A stretch of DNA of 64,000 nt from Certhia americana (GCA_018697195.1 CM031861.1:4334984-4398983); one strand, 5' to 3'; shown: positions 26,401 to 40,848, counted from the stretch's first letter. Translations and numbers: made by a program. Notes: generated by a model not told the origin, from the letters alone.

Positions 26401-29400
26401 ATACACACAGAAACTGAGGTGTAAGAATATGAAGTGACTTGACCAAATTCACTTCACTGCCTAATGGCAAAGTTGGATTAGTCTGAGTTTTCCTGAATTC
26501 CTCTCCAATGCTTATCCAATAAAGAATCCTTCTCAGTGAAAGCACACATCTTATTCTGATAACATATGGAGAGGTGCTTCTTCATGTGGAAAGTATATTC
26601 ACAGTGATCACTCCAGCCTAGGGTATTTTACTAAAGGGTTCTGAGATCAACTCATGTATAGAAACTGCTGCATGGCACATGCAGATACATGCTGGTGTGT
26701 GAGAGTACTCACCAGCATGGATATGGATGTGTATTTATACATTTCCTCAGGAGAGTAGCTGCATTAGGACAAAATAAGCTGTGTTGCCCAACCTGAGACA
26801 TTACATGTCTTGTCTCTTTTTCTTGAGTACATAGACTTGATGTTGTTTTCACTTGCTAACCTCTAAACTCTAGGAACAGTTCAAAGCATACTGGTTTCTC
26901 TCTGTAACTTACTTACAATAAGAAAAAATCATTGACCTTCCAGATCTCTTTAAATATCCCTGCACAAAGGCTATAACTCAGGAAAACTAAACTCCATGAA
27001 GTCTGTGAAAATTCTGAGAACTCACAGAAACATATAAACCTAGAGACTACAATAAATCAGTCAGAATACAGGACAAGAGCTAAACAAAGGTTCTTCTGCT
27101 TGAAGGACAGATTAAATTTCAAAACTACTTGCATACATGGAAATCATAGCAATTGATTTTCCAGGAGTAAATATAAAGATTGTCTCTTCTAGATCATTGT
27201 TTCTAAAGATTATGTCTACTTTTTAGTATAAAAACCTGATCAGAACTTCTGTTGATGTACGTAGACCAGCTTTGAACCAGCTATTTATGAGGATAATAAG
27301 AATAATATTTTTTCCTGTCTGGTTCCTGAGGTCTGTGTCCTATAATGGAAGCCCATGGCACAGCATCTGCAGTGTTATCAGTAGCCAGATTACACTGTGG
27401 AGTTCTATACAAGGTGCACTCAAAACTTTAGTATTATCTTCACAGAGTTTCAGATCCTTACAGTTTTAAAATAATAACTTGCACCTACCCAGCAGAGGTT
27501 AATTTCAGGTACTCCTAAAGATCATGAATGCATCCACTGAAGCCAAGGGAATTCTTCAAAAAAATGACAGAGGAAAGGGTAACTTTAGTTGCAGGTCAGC
27601 CAAAGGAATTCAATTTCTTTGTCCAGATAATTGAAGACACAAGTTTGCTATTATGGTGTTCCTTCACAGCATCATGGCCTGATACTTCCAATAAAATACA
27701 AGTTTCAAAAGGGAAAAATTTTCATCAGTGAAGTTGTTTTTGCCAGTCAGATAAAAGTTCCACTCTTGTATTATTTAATGAAATTGCAGTGGTTTGCAAT
27801 TGTTTGCCTGCCCCAAGTTCTCAGAATGTATGAAGTGACAAAAGAGTTTCAAGACCATTTTGAGAGGACTCTTGATTATTTAAAAAAAAAAAATTAAAAA
27901 TCAGTAACTTATATCCTTCTAAATATAAGGTGCTTCTGCTATTCCTGTAATTCCTGACAATGAAATCCTACGGTGTCTTTTGCTGTAGAAAGAGAGCAAA
28001 AAGTAGCAGTGGTAATTTAGGACTTTCTTTTTGTCCTACACTAACCAATTGTTCCCCATCTTCCATATGGTTTTTAACTGGGGAGCAGAACAAGCTGTTT
28101 GTTGCACTTGCTCCACCTACCAATTCAAAAAAAAAATATTTCATGCCATCTGGACGTTGCCTACGGGTTGGTAGCTATCCAGACTGGTGGGAGGAAGTCA
28201 AGGGCTGCTGCTCTACTGGTGGTGGTATGAGACAAGCAACAAGTGCTTTATTCACAGAAAATGAATATATATCAATTATACCTAAAATTTACTGCTTTTA
28301 GGAAATGCATTTCCAAGCTGCATTGCAGGCTCTGAGAGCACTATGAGAACCTGCCAGCTACAAGGACATGGGAATATGTCCTGCTCAGAAGGAATGTATG
28401 ACTTCAGTCTAGGGTATTGAAAAGCAATCAGTTCACAGAATGGATCAGGAAAGTTTAAAGGAAGAGGCTTTGCATTTGTATATGAAAAAACGAAGAATGT
28501 TTTTTTTTCTTATTCAATATTTGTTTTCATGATAATAGTTGTTTCAAAACATATTTAAGTACATTTGTCCCTCTTCTGAGATTCAGTAGAACAAAGAAGT
28601 TAAAGCAATCAGCCAAAGGTCTATTACTGTAATTGGTTTTAACATAATTTCAGGCTGGGGAATGCCCACAGGACAACTGAGTGGTCTCTTGCTTCTGCTA
28701 TGCAAGTGACATTTTTCATTGTTTGATGATAGATCAGCTCTGGAGAGAAATTGTAAACTGCACCAACAGCCCTTGGATATCTGCCCTACCGAAAAATCTC
28801 AATAAATGCCTTGAGTTTCTCCTGTGTGGAAAACATCCCACCATCCAGACATGACAGTAGACAGGTGAAAATTGACAAAAAGATTCTCTTTGGCTTCTGT
28901 AAGGCTTTGAGGTGGGGAAGGAAAATCTGGAGATCATTGATTCCAATTTTTACTCTTTCATTTGTTTATTTAAAAACAGAAGTTACTATATTTACCACAT
29001 TGATGAATAAACAAATGGTTTTTTTCCTCTGCAAAGCAGAGGAATGTTTTCATTAAAATAGGTTTGGGTATGAGAGTTAGGCCTAGTGACAGATTCAGAT
29101 GAATATATATTGATTAAATGGGAAAATACAACTCAAGAAATCCAGAGATGCCAACATTTAATGAGCAACCACATCCCTAAAGAAAAAGTCCCAGGTGATT
29201 ACACTTGTCTTGGAATACTGAAATAGAATGGAGAAAAAATAGTTCCTTTTCTTTGCAACAAGAACTAAAATAAGCTTTTAAGGACATGATCTCCACCCTG
29301 AACAAAATTTAACATTAAATAAATGTGTATTCTAAAAATAATGACTCTATTACTTGGTATTTTATCACATGAGTTGGAGCATGCCTATTACATGATAATG

Positions 29401-32400
29401 TTGGGAAAAGCTTTTCTTCCATTTTTAGTCATGATTTCAGGGGAGATGTGACTGCATACTGGAGTCTAGCATGATTTCTGGTTTAATAACCAGAAGACTT
29501 TCATTTCACACTTGGAAATTTTTCAGGTTGAATTATTTCCCACTTCATAATGCTGCACTGCTGTCTTTTAAGTGGGTGCTCTCTCATTCCCAAAACGTTT
29601 TGCTTTCGAGGTTCTAAGTCATAAATCAATGGCTTGCCTCGTTTGCTTCTGCAGGTGTTTGTAATGCAAAGCTGCAAACTCTGTATAGCCTCATCCAGTT
29701 GTGCTGGACAGACAACCCAGGAGTGGCTGCTAGCTCTCTGGAGAAGAGAATGGGAAGTTTTTTGGGAAGCTGCAGGATAAGGAGTCCCTCAGACAGGTGG
29801 AGCTGACCCACGCAGCTACAGGAGGAGGTGACTGTTCCCTCCTGGCAGCACCAGGAAAACAATCAGATAAACTGAGCTTTCTCCAGCTCTTCTGCCTGTA
29901 TTTGTGTTGTCATCTCCCAGAACAGGGAAAAAAAACACCAGAAAGAATATGCAATAATTTTGAATCAAATCTGAAGTAATTTTAGCTAAAGACAAGAGAA
30001 ATATATCAGATGAAAATTACATAAAGATAATTTAGGATCCAATGTAATTAATTTAATTACAAAAAGACCCCTACCACTCTGGTTAGAATTGTAGAATCTA
30101 GAAATGTCTAGGCAAAAAGAGACAGCCACAAGAAGTACAAAACTTAAAAGGAATATTAAAATGCAAACCTAAGCCCTCAGAAGTTTGGGGGCCACAGAAC
30201 TTTTGCTGCTTCTTTCTCTCCCTTCTCTTATTCCACTCATTTTTCACAAGAACTCTTCTAAAATGTTCATCCTGGGGAATATGCGCAGCAGAAACAGTTA
30301 ATATTTTTTCTACAGTTCAAAACACTTTAGATTATTTTTTAATGGAAAATGTGAGACAAGTGTTAGTTATAAAGAGCAATACAGGGATGGATTTTGAACT
30401 AACACTCCCTGGATAAGAGAGTAAAATTATCAATCTGATACAAAAACCAGTGCATATTATTCAGACTTCTATTTATTTGAAAAAAAAAATCCAAATATTT
30501 TCAAAATAAGGGAGCATGGACTGGGACTAGAGTGAGAAAGAAAGGTTCATCCACATCCAAAATAAGTTTCCTGGTCCAAACACCATGGTTGAAGAAAATT
30601 TATAATCAGCCAGCCCAGAACTTCAGATCCACACCGCTTAATTCCTAATTTTTTAGGAATTCTGCCTCTAGATCTGGACTTCTACATTGGGAACCCTTTC
30701 ATGTTTATGAAAGGCTTTGGGAACCACAGTGAGAGGTGTTCATAGCAAAGTCCCATGTGTCCATGCAAAACCTTCCTCACAGCTCTAGTGGCATTTCACA
30801 CGCTCAGCCAAGAGAACGATGATTTCGTTTTGTTGCTTTCCCTGTTTATCTACAGATTCTGGCACCTTCACCCATATGGGCTGGTGTTTTCCTCCTCTAG
30901 AGCCTTTAATACACCCACCAAGCAGCCCTTCTCAGCTTCAGCAAGGGAACCTGCAAGGACCATCCAGGGGGATACAGAGATCTTAGATGTACCAAGCTGT
31001 ACAAACCTTCTCCTGTAAGCATAAAGTCCTTCACCAGAACATTTTGTTCTGAGGGATATCTAAGACTTAGAGATATAAAACTTACAAGGAATACTCTAAA
31101 CACATTTATCCTCTCTGCCCTTTTGTTCTACTCTCCTCTTTGCCCTCATTCTTCTCCTCCATCCCAATTTCTTAACTTCTGTGCTGGTATTTGTACCTCA
31201 GCTTTCTCTGATTCGTGTTAAAAATTACATTAATTAACGTATGCTGTGCTTATCATTGGCATTTTATGCGATAGATCTCATTTGTTTATTTCTATGTTCA
31301 CAGTTTATTAAATTCCTTTACTTTGGTTTTCCATGGTCCACTTTCACAGAACTTTACAGATCCTTTTGGATCCTGTTCAACTACACAGCACACTTACCAT
31401 TACCAGTCTGAAAATATTTTCAACTGCTTCATTCAAGAGTAATTAGACCTTTCCACCAGCTGAAGTACAGCTTGTTTGCCAGCTTCCTCTTTCCCCTTGT
31501 GATTTGTTCATTAAATTCTCCATTTTGACAAATATATCTTTTGCAAAACCAATAGCTGCACCTTCCGAGTGTATTTTAGACAATTAATTCATCATAAAGG
31601 GTATCTGTTGAGACTTTTCTTATATTAAACAGAAAATGCTAAAATCTAAGTTATTCAGTCACTGAAGTAACATTTATTTTCCATGACATGATGATGATGA
31701 TGTTCCCAAAACAAGCTCCCAGTAATTTCATATTCAAAATCCAAACCCCATGTCCTGCAATACTGTCTTAAGGTTTCTTGTATTAGTGAATAGTTATTAT
31801 GTCATTGAATTTCCTGTAATAATCTCAGAAAAAGAGAGCAGAATTTAGGTATAATAAGATCAGTTGATTTTGATAGTTAGAAAAATGCATATTCACAGTT
31901 TTTTTGCTTACCTTTGGCTAAGTAAAAGCCTTTCTGCCCTAAGCTATGAATAATGTGTCATTAAGCAAACTAAAGAAGCCAAAGGCAATGCGTATTAAAA
32001 ATATGATATTGTAAGTTATTCTTATCTGCCATCTTGTGTGATAGCTGTGGCTTGGACTTGTTCAGAAAAAAAAATGTGAACAGAGTTCAAGATGTCACCA
32101 AATTTCTTTTTGAAACCTACATAGACCTGTATTATGACTCTTCTAAAAATTAAGTATCTAATCACGGGCAAAAGTACTGTGAGAAGGAGTAGTAATAAAA
32201 CCTTTCAAATTCAAAACATAATATACCTCAGTCAAAGCCCTTCTTGGTTTTTTGCTGTGTAGATACTGAAAATTGTCACAGCCAAATGCAGAGCATTCTT
32301 TCATACCATTCTAAATGGTTTTAAATGCAAATGTTTGCCAACAGCAGTTTGGAGTCCCCCCTACAAACAGAAAATTCCCTTGGAAATGACACCATTATAC

Positions 32401-35242
32401 TTACCACTTTATACATATGTATTTCATTACAGCAAACTAGAATGAAAAACAATGCAACCAAAATATTTGAAAGGTATAACTTTAAAGTTTTAAACTCAAG
32501 GAATTTGAAACAGTTCCTGTTTTGCACTAAAGTGCGCTATTCATATTTTATCACAACATCATGAAGCGATTACCACCTACATCAGAGCATCAAGATAATA
32601 AAATATTCCAGAAGTAATATAAGAGTGTTCTACAGCCAAGTTTCAGACTTGAAACATCTTAGCAGTTTCAAGGCTTTAAAGATTACCTTCTAAGAAGGGT
32701 GCAGCTTGTAAAATTCTAAGGTTTCTTTCCTAAGCTACTAGATTTTGGCAAAAAGTCACACAGGACTGTCTTCATATTACTGTTCTGCACTGCTCAGTAG
32801 CTAGAACATAAGACAGCAAAACAATGTGGGTTTTGGCCTCATACAGTCTGAAGCAGCTGGGGCAGGAACCTCACAAAATCAGTTTTTATAGTGAGAGAAG
32901 CATCTCTGTTTGCAGTATCAGTGGCACTTCTAGAGAAACAATTGCTTTTCAAGCTGTCGGTGGTCTTGATCACATAAATTAATTTTCTGAAAGTCCTAGA
33001 CAGTCTTTGAAGGACTTGAATTAATCTTGTGAATACAGGCACACATCCCACCTCTGATAATACCAATCAAATCCCTTGCTCATTCTTTTCAGTAAAAATG
33101 TTGCTCCTAGTTCTGTCAGTCATACAAAACAGTCCCTTAATGTTTTCTAAGACCCCTTTTTGAAATCACCTTAGATTCAGGCTAGAGGGTTGGGAAAAAT
33201 ACCTTTTTCCACACTCCAGCAGGACAAAATGTGCTGTGTGTCTGGATTGCAGTGGGTGCCATTAGAAAAAGAAAGTCTCACAAGCTTACATTAATATTCA
33301 GTTATTCTGAACTTCCACTATTCTGAACGATCAGGAAAATGTAAAGTTTGTCAAAAAATGTTATGATAGCCCCTCAATCCTGAGGAGCAGTTTTGTGATG
33401 GGAACAAGCCCACAACATCTCTGAGACCAGAGGCTGCTCAGTGTCACAGATAGCCACTTCTCCCTGCTAGCAAGCATCCCCCGTGAAGTGTTGCAAAGCT
33501 CCCCTGCCCATTGATTCACATCCAAGAGATTTCTACAATCACTGCAACATTTTTGCCAGTCAACAAGTGTCACAGAAGTCATCAGAAAACAGCTGTAAGT
33601 GTAGGAATAGCCTCCAGATATGCTGGATGAGTACAGCCCCTCATGGAGATATCATTTTTCTGGATGATTCCTTTACACAGGCATTATGCCCAGGTCTGTG
33701 GATGCCTCCTGTCCCCTGTAGCCAAAGTATGCACGCCCTGACAGATTCAGTTGTGCTCATAGCAGCTCCTGTGCCAATAAGTATCATTGCAGGGAGCCCT
33801 AAATAATCCCTCACCTGTTATTTCACCTAATGCCTGTGCTCAGCAAAGCAACAACTCTGTCCTCAGCACTTGCATTTTAGCTTCCTGCCAGTCACCTCAC
33901 ACCAGAAGTCAGTGAATTTCTAAAGGCCCTAAGGCAGACGAGGTCCCACTCCATTATAAGCACATATTGTGATGAAAGAACTCAAGACAGCAGAAAACAA
34001 CATTACCCAGAGCACTAGTACAGAAGCCTGTGAGTACAGAGGAACTGAGATTTCAAATCCCGCCTCAAGAAATCGCAGAGATTTAAAATGTTAACAAAAC
34101 ATAGCAACCAAAGCGCAATTAGCAGAAGGCAAGTTTATTTCTTAAGTACTGACAATAAACTAGTGAACAAGTTCAGGTAACAATGCAGAATCATTAGTGA
34201 GCTTAAACCAGATGGTATCTCATTTTTAGCTATAGGCAAAATGCCAAATGACATGACTAAATAGAAAAAAATCCCTACAGTATTGAATTTTTGCACCCAT
34301 TGAGCATGGAGACTGAAAGGCAGGAACATTTTTAATAACCTTTCTTTGACAAGCTTAAAGCCATTTACTGCTGAAGCCTGTCTTCGACATAAAGCCAAGA
34401 GAATAGGCCTCTAGAGAAAGCTCACTGCTGTACAGCTTCACCTTCCAGCAAAACACATTATGCAACAAAGACACATAATACTTACTTCCATTAATAAAAC
34501 AGACCCTGACTGGCTATCGCAGCAGTGACCTTTCAATCCAGGCTTCTACAGTATTTATTGGCTGAAAACTTGTTTCTATGAATAGCAATTGTCTGATTTT
34601 AAAACTGAAAATCTTTCCTCTGTTTCAGGGAGCAGCATTTGCAAAAGCAATGGCATTCATCCAATGAAAAAAGGAAAGGTAACCAAAATAAATGAAGTGC
34701 CACGTACCAAGTGGCATTTAAAAACAATATTCATACTGGTTTTGCTGGTACAGCGATTTTCATCAGAGGACCTTATTCAAATGCAGAGGTCCTCCACATG
34801 AAAGTATTCCAGACCTGAAGATTTCACAACACTTTGACAAATGCTTATGTGACAGATGGGTAAGTTGATTAAATAGCAGGCCAGGCTCTGGACTTCTTTC
34901 TGGATTGTATATTGTTCCTTTGGAAGAGGTCAAAAAGCAGCTCACTATCTTTCCCTCCTAGAATTCGTGTGTCACTGATTAGTCTCCAGATGACCTACCT
35001 GGCAGTACTACCCTGGGGCAGCAATTTCCCAGCTGCTGCATGGCCCATTCCAGGCTGGCAGGAGGAAGGCTGGATGAGAACACCATCAAGACTGCAATGA
35101 TATATGCTGGTTCTCAGAACAGGCTACAACGTGCACTAGAACTTGAGATCACTTTTTCATGACTTTTTGCTCTTATAAGACCAGTTTAGCAGATACAGGC
35201 AACAATTGATTCAGGGCAAAAAGATGATTTTTTATCCAGATA
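23468..35242. other. Long gene desert segment, no gene seen
   Basis: About 11.8 kb of AT-rich DNA with open frames no longer than 113 codons. None shows a family motif. GC-richer patches at about 29,625-29,870 and 33,370-33,800 may be decayed repeats. A (GAT)n run of about five units lies near 31,688-31,702. No RNA gene is recognised. Confidence 0.5.
30640..30661. repeat. Short inverted repeat, 9-bp stem
   Basis: AATTCCTAA and TTAGGAATT flank a TTTT loop, giving a perfect 9-bp hairpin. It is not linked to any gene, so a terminator role is not supported in this eukaryotic setting. Confidence 0.8.
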
Positions 35243-35275
35243 TTTCCCTTCCAACCCAAACCATTCTGTGATTCT
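35243..35275 (+). mobile_element. CR1 LINE, extreme 3' scrap
   Basis: The stretch TTCCCTTCCAACCCAAACC followed by ATTCTGTGATTCTA is the canonical CR1 3' terminus in plus orientation. Only about 33 bases are clear; the sequence on its left is not obviously CR1. Confidence 0.7.
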
Positions 35276-35475
35276 AAGACTAGAACATACTTGTACTGGG
35301 CTCCTTTGGTGGAGCTACAAGAGCTCAGCACAGTGCTACAAAGAAATCTGACTCCTAAAAAGGTATGCAGTAAAATATAAAAGAGAATCAACAGTATTTA
35401 GGGTGTAAAAAGCTAAAAATACCATGGTAAAAAGAGGTAGTTTCGCAGACCAGAAGTCAGAATTACAAAAAAAGA

Positions 35476-35875
35476 TGCAGAAGGCTGGAGAGGGTCCAGA
35501 GGAGGAACACAAACTATCACAGGACTGTGATTCTGCCATTTGAGGGAAGTCTGAGAGAACTGGCTTTGTTCAGACTTGAGAAGAGAAGGTTTAGAGACCC
35601 ATCCCCTTGTTCCAGTATTTCAAGAGTGGCTACAAAGGAGATGTGGCCTCCCTTTGTACGAGTGGAAATGGGCACAATTTACTCCTGGGAGATTCTGATT
35701 AGACACAAGAGTGCAGTTTTCACAAAGAGAACAATCAGACATTGGAATAATTTCCTCAGGGAAGTGATGAGCTGCCCAAGACAGGGTGATGTTCCATTTT
35801 GTCTAGACAGTGTTTTTGCCAGAAAGATTGGACCAGATGATCCTCGAGGTTACCTTTCAACCTGGTTTTCCATGA
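35476..35875 (+). mobile_element. CR1 LINE, 3' region
   Basis: CR1 landmarks appear in order: GGCTGGAGAGGGTCCAGAGGAGG, a CATTTGAGGGAAGTCTGAGAGAACTGG segment equivalent to the CR1 anchor, CAGACTTGAGAAGAGAAGG, ACATTGGAATAATTTCCTCAGGGAAGTGATGAG, and TTGGACCAGATGATCCTCGAGGTTACCTTTCAACCTGG. The 117-codon open frame here (35,527-35,880) is repeat-derived and not a host gene. The terminal short tandem units are lost, and the copy is old. Confidence 0.85.
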
Positions 35876-37429
35876 ATTAAATTTTGAACAGCATTTTAGA
35901 GGTTTTTTTTGTAATGTCTTATAAAGAAGGACTAATTTAATGTCTATTGATTTAATTGGAAATCAGTATTGCCAAATCCTGTTGTTTTAATCAAAAATCA
36001 TGAATTATTTAGTGATTTATTGTTAATTCGTTTATATTTTTTTAAATAAATACCAAGTTCATATAGTTATATCAAGTGAGAAAATTTGTTCTTTATAAAG
36101 CACCTCAACCTCTGAGTGTAGGGAAATAAATCTAAGGAACAGAAGCCTTAAAGCTCTATCTAGCACTGAAAGGGAAGCTGAAAAAAAGAAAATGTTTAAA
36201 ATACTTAGGTGTTTAAGCCAGACTTGGAGTTCAGACTATAACCTGTAAATGCTAAAGCTGCAACTATTGAGTGATGTTATAAATATAATTGGAACAGGAC
36301 TTTTTTTTTATGCTGGGATTTTATGCAGTTTATGTACTAATAATTGTTCTACAAACATGGAAGAAGGAATCCTCAAAATCAATGTGTTAAAACTGAGGGG
36401 GTTTCCCAGTACAGGGAAAACACCGCTCAAAACAAAATTAATATGCTAGCAATATCTTTGCTCCTTTGAGCTCCAGTTACTGACAAAAAATTTGCCAACA
36501 AATTGTGCTTGTGTTTTAAAGGTTTTAGTGAGGAAGAACACCTACATAAACACTGGGCACTTCCCTCTTGCATTAAGGATTCCAGCATACCTCAGCTGTT
36601 TCATTTGCTTTTTAGCAGCCCACAATATCCCTGCGATAATATCGATGAGCTCCCAGGTCTTATGTTCTTTTTCATCAGGACACAAGGGCACTGAGGCTAC
36701 TTTCATTCAGAGTGAGTGAGTGTTTCATTTAACCCTTATTATGTTAATAGGAAAGCCAAACTCCCCCCACCCCCCCCCCCCTCCCCCATCCACCTTCAAA
36801 GGAAGGAAAAACCTCTGTAAAAGTTATCAATATTTTTTTTTTCATGGGGTTGTTGGTTTCAGCTGTACACAGTAAGCTGTCTTGATTCTGCCACCCCGGA
36901 TCAGAAAGGGCAACATGTTTTGCTTTCAAGGTGAATGAAAGGGATTTAAAATATAATTAGGCATTGAAGTAGTAGAGCCATATACATATAGTAGAGTATA
37001 TAGCTCCAGGAATGTAAGCATATGCACAAGAAGGACAGTGAAATCAATTCAAGTTTTTCCACTCCACTATGTTATTGATCACCTGCCCTAGTGGAAACTG
37101 TAGCAGAACATTTTCAGATTCAAATGACTGCTTTATTTCATTACTACTAATTTGACTTTTGATTCATTAAATTACATAGGCATACTGAATTTCATAGGAT
37201 CTTTTTCAGAAAAGCCATTTAAAGACACCACCTTCTGTATTTAAAAGTATCTTAATAATAAAAAATACTTAATTTTAAAAAACTCCATATATTGTACCAT
37301 GCATGTTTATGATGAATTTAAATTTCTCAATATTATTCACATTACCTGCTGACTTATGTGTTCATGACTACATTGCCTTGTGATGGAGATTTTGTTGTAT
37401 CTTAGCTGTATCTCAACATAATTTGGGAG
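35876..37429. other. Intergenic, no gene seen
   Basis: AT-rich DNA apart from the C-rich tract at 36,761-36,787. No recognisable ORF. Confidence 0.55.
36761..36787. repeat. C-rich tract (C6, C12, C5)
   Basis: C6 A C12 T C5, with single-base interruptions. The minus strand is correspondingly G-rich, with runs long enough to form a G-quadruplex. Confidence 0.9.
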
Positions 37430-37510
37430 AGAAGGGACCTTCACCCATCATCTAGTCCAGGCAGTCCGTCACAGGCAGGGACATCTTTCACTAAGTCAGG
37501 ATGCTCAGCA
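37430..37510 (-). mobile_element. CR1 LINE fragment, minus orientation
   Basis: GAGAGAAGGGACCTTCACCCATCATCTAGTCCAGGCAGTCCG followed by CACAGGCAGGGACATCTTTCACTAAGTCAGGATGCTCAG is the reverse complement of the CR1 3' UTR (the CTGAGCAACCTGATCTAGTTGAAGATGTCCCTGC...TTGGACTAGATGACC order). It is short and diverged. Confidence 0.82.
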
Positions 37511-37783
37511 AACACAATAAAACCAGAAACCAAGGATGAAATGTAGCCTCCTTCACCTGATTTTGGATAAGCTAAGTTTCCTAGGACACAGAATATCCTC
37601 TAGCAGAGGAATGTCAGAACAAGTTTTGGCATTAGGTCCGAAAGTTCCTCAGACAGTACAATTACATTGTTTGTATTTGCAGAAAACTAGGTGCCAGCCA
37701 TGCCTCACAGCAGACCAAGTGCCCTCCTTACCCCAGAAAATGTCCTGCTCCAAAGAGTATTCATTTGAAGCTACAATGCTGTC

Positions 37784-37807
37784 ATATAAAGCTAGCTAGC
37801 TTTATAT
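37784..37807. repeat. 24-bp perfect palindrome
   Basis: Positions 37784-37807 are identical to their own reverse complement. The centre is GCTAGCTAGC flanked by ATATAAA / TTTATAT. There is no spacer, so it would extrude as a cruciform with minimal loop or fold as a strong RNA hairpin. Confidence 0.95.
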
Positions 37808-37810
37808 AAC

Positions 37811-40800
37811 CTCCTTTTTGGAGGCAGCAGCTGGCCAATTTAAACCAGTCTCTGTTTAAATACCGTGGGAGGTTTTATCACAGATATCTTTGCAGAACAG
37901 GTGTCCCAATCAAATGCTCTCATGGGTCCTTCCGTGTTGCTTATGGGTTCCAAAGTGCCAAGCAGTTCTGGAGGCTCTGCTCTTCTGCATCTTTTCCTTT
38001 TAAGCACACTTCCCAACCTCCACTAGCATCACAACAGAGTAAAGAAACTTACCACTGCCTGATTTACAGCTATAAATAGGCTATTGCTCTCCAGCATTAC
38101 CAGTCTGTAAAGCCCTCTAAGATGCAGCTGCAAAACATTCCCCATCACATCAGGAAAATTTAATAAAAATCATGTAAATGGAAGCCTTAAAAAAAACCAA
38201 AACCCAAACCACACAGTAACAAAAGAACCCCCCAAGCAACCAACCAGCTAAAAATTCTTGTACCTAGTAGAACTGGAAAGAACATAAAGCAAGATAGCTC
38301 TTGCCAGTGACCTTCTGAACAGTAGCTTTTAGAGCAAGAGCAGGAAGAAATAGGATGAAAAATGGGCCAGGCTTGCATCCGCCCCAAAAGCTGACTTGGC
38401 AAGTAAGAGAAAGCATGGACAAACTTTGCAAACAATTTAATGCCTTAATGCAGGAACTACATAGAAGAATTTTGGCTCCTAGGGACTCCTATTTCCTTGT
38501 GACCCCATCATCCTGCCTTCCGATATGGGAGAACATAGTCCTGCTTCTAATGACATTAAAATTACAACGACTAAGAGATAACCCTAGTATTTTATCTAAT
38601 TTTCTACATCTCAGGCATTCAGAGAAGAATTTTAAATATTAAAGGTATTGAAATAATCTATTTTTCTTGGGTAATAATGTAACAGATTTATTTTTCCTGT
38701 TATTGAAATGCCTCCACTCTGATATACTGAACTCCCGAGATTACAAACAGCTTTTGCAGTAAATTTTATTTTTCCTCTTTCCTCTTCAAAATGTAAAGGA
38801 TTATTGAATTCTTTTCCACTTTGTTGGGTTTTTTCCCCAAACACAAAAATCTGTTGGTACTGCATTTCATGAATAATGCTACAACAATGGGCAAGGCTGT
38901 AAAATAAAGTTATTTAAGAAGGTGTTTCACTACCCTATTATTGTGGAGGCTCCAAAAATTCCCACTGAAGAATTTAACAATATTGGAGTGACTTCTGGAA
39001 GAGGAATTCAAGATAAATGATTTTGTATTGCTTAGGGAAAACAAAACTTTTCTATCTCCTGGGTTTCTGCATTAATTGTTTTCTTTCAAAAACAGGTTGC
39101 ATGAGTACAGGCTCTCTAAGATAGTTCTCAGTGGCAAAGAACCTGAAATGGCACGAGTTCTGTTCTCTGCCTCCTGAAATTGAAATCTGCATTAAAAGAT
39201 CATTTAGTCTGTTCCCTCAAGGTATAAGGTCTATGGCAAAGGATTCAGCTATCTATCTGGTAACTGTATTAGATATCTTATATTCCCTCAAAATGGCCTA
39301 TTTACCAATGAAGCTGGTTGTGAATCTTAGAGGGATAAAACACAGACTCAATGCAAGTTTCAATATCATATTTATTTATCAATTTGATTATATATGGCAC
39401 TAAACTCCTCAAAAATCTTGAACCAAAATTTCTGGTTTTCTTTATTGAAAAAATATGTGATATTGAAAAAGTATGTCATATGTATTCAACCCTTTCCCAG
39501 ATTAAGCTAAAGCAATGATCTACAGTTCCATTCTTCATATAAATTTGCTATTCCTTCCTCTGAAAAAGTTGAATTATTGAATTTTTAGTCACCTGTACAT
39601 TTTACTATTGTGGAAGAATAAATTATGCTTTTAGTTTGACCAACACACAAGATAAATCAGAATAATAATACTGAAAATAACTATTTTTTATGCCTAACAG
39701 ATCTTAACTGATAAGTTAAAAAAACTATAAACACAAATTCTAGCAAACAGGTTTTTGTGGATTTTCATACATTACTATGATTGTATACTGAAGGTACACC
39801 AAAGCCCACTATTTTCCCCAATATTTTAGCAAAAAGGATGGTTTCATTAATCAATAGTAGTTTTGTAAGATTTAAGGATTCCAAAGCATGTTGTAATAAA
39901 TTAATTTGGATTAACAGCTCTTTAGGGGACAGAGAACACTTTACTAACTTCTTATAGGTTAAGAAAATAACAAACCAACAGACATGAAATAGTGAGTTAC
40001 AACACACAACTAGTTCCTACAAAAGAAAACACAAACTTCATCTGTATCTAAAACTCAGTTTTCAGTATATAATTCAGACACTTTCAGAAAAGGGCTAGTG
40101 GCTACCACCCATGCTTATGTAAGCCTTTGCTCGGCAGCCCTGCTGGTCACCAAAAACCCTCTGCCACACAAAGTTATTTTTTGCCACACGTCCACAGCTA
40201 TGGAAGACCAAAGTCCCACACCAAGAAAGAGCTGTCTGTATAAAATGTCTCTGAACAATCACAGTTAATAAATTGCCTCAAACCAATAAGGGCTCAGCAT
40301 GAACGAAAAATGTACAGGTGTGGAACAGATCCTAGCACAGGAGGAGAATCAAACAAGTGGTGAGTGGAATTTTCTCTACATTTGGCAGAATGTTTATAGA
40401 GAAAACACCATGAAAAGTGAGGGAAAAGTCAGAATACTGAATGCATTTTCCAAGTACCTCTGCCAAGAGTAGTAAAAATTTTGATTATTTACTTTATAAT
40501 GCTTGTCATCTGTATAAGATCAATGGCAGGCCTAAGGCAATCACATTAGTTTTAAGCATTATTATGCTTCAAGCATGAACCATTACTCTTTCCTATTTAC
40601 TTCAGTCTAATAAAATAATCTTATCAATACAATAAATGATGCTATTTATCATTAAACTATTAATAAAAAAATATTATATCTATTAGCAGGCTGATAAATT
40701 AATGAATGCATCAATAAATCCCTACATTTAATTATTAATTATGGATATATACACAAAACAACTTGAAATAGTTCTTTAATAAATAAGATTTTTTTTTTAC

Positions 40801-40848
40801 CCTGAAAACTAAAAACAAAAGCTAAATATGAATGAATATTTTTTGGTT
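37811..40848. other. Intergenic AT-rich DNA, no gene seen
   Basis: Short chance open frames only. No repeat family recognised. Confidence 0.55.

Noticed and set aside
27528..28301. Three consecutive plus-strand open frames (67, 88 and 113 codons) that might be a decayed retrogene
   Set aside because: They are in different frames, AT-rich, and I recognise no protein family; no poly(A) tail or target duplication is clear.
35527..35880. 117-codon plus-strand open frame
   Set aside because: It lies within the CR1 fragment and is not a host gene.
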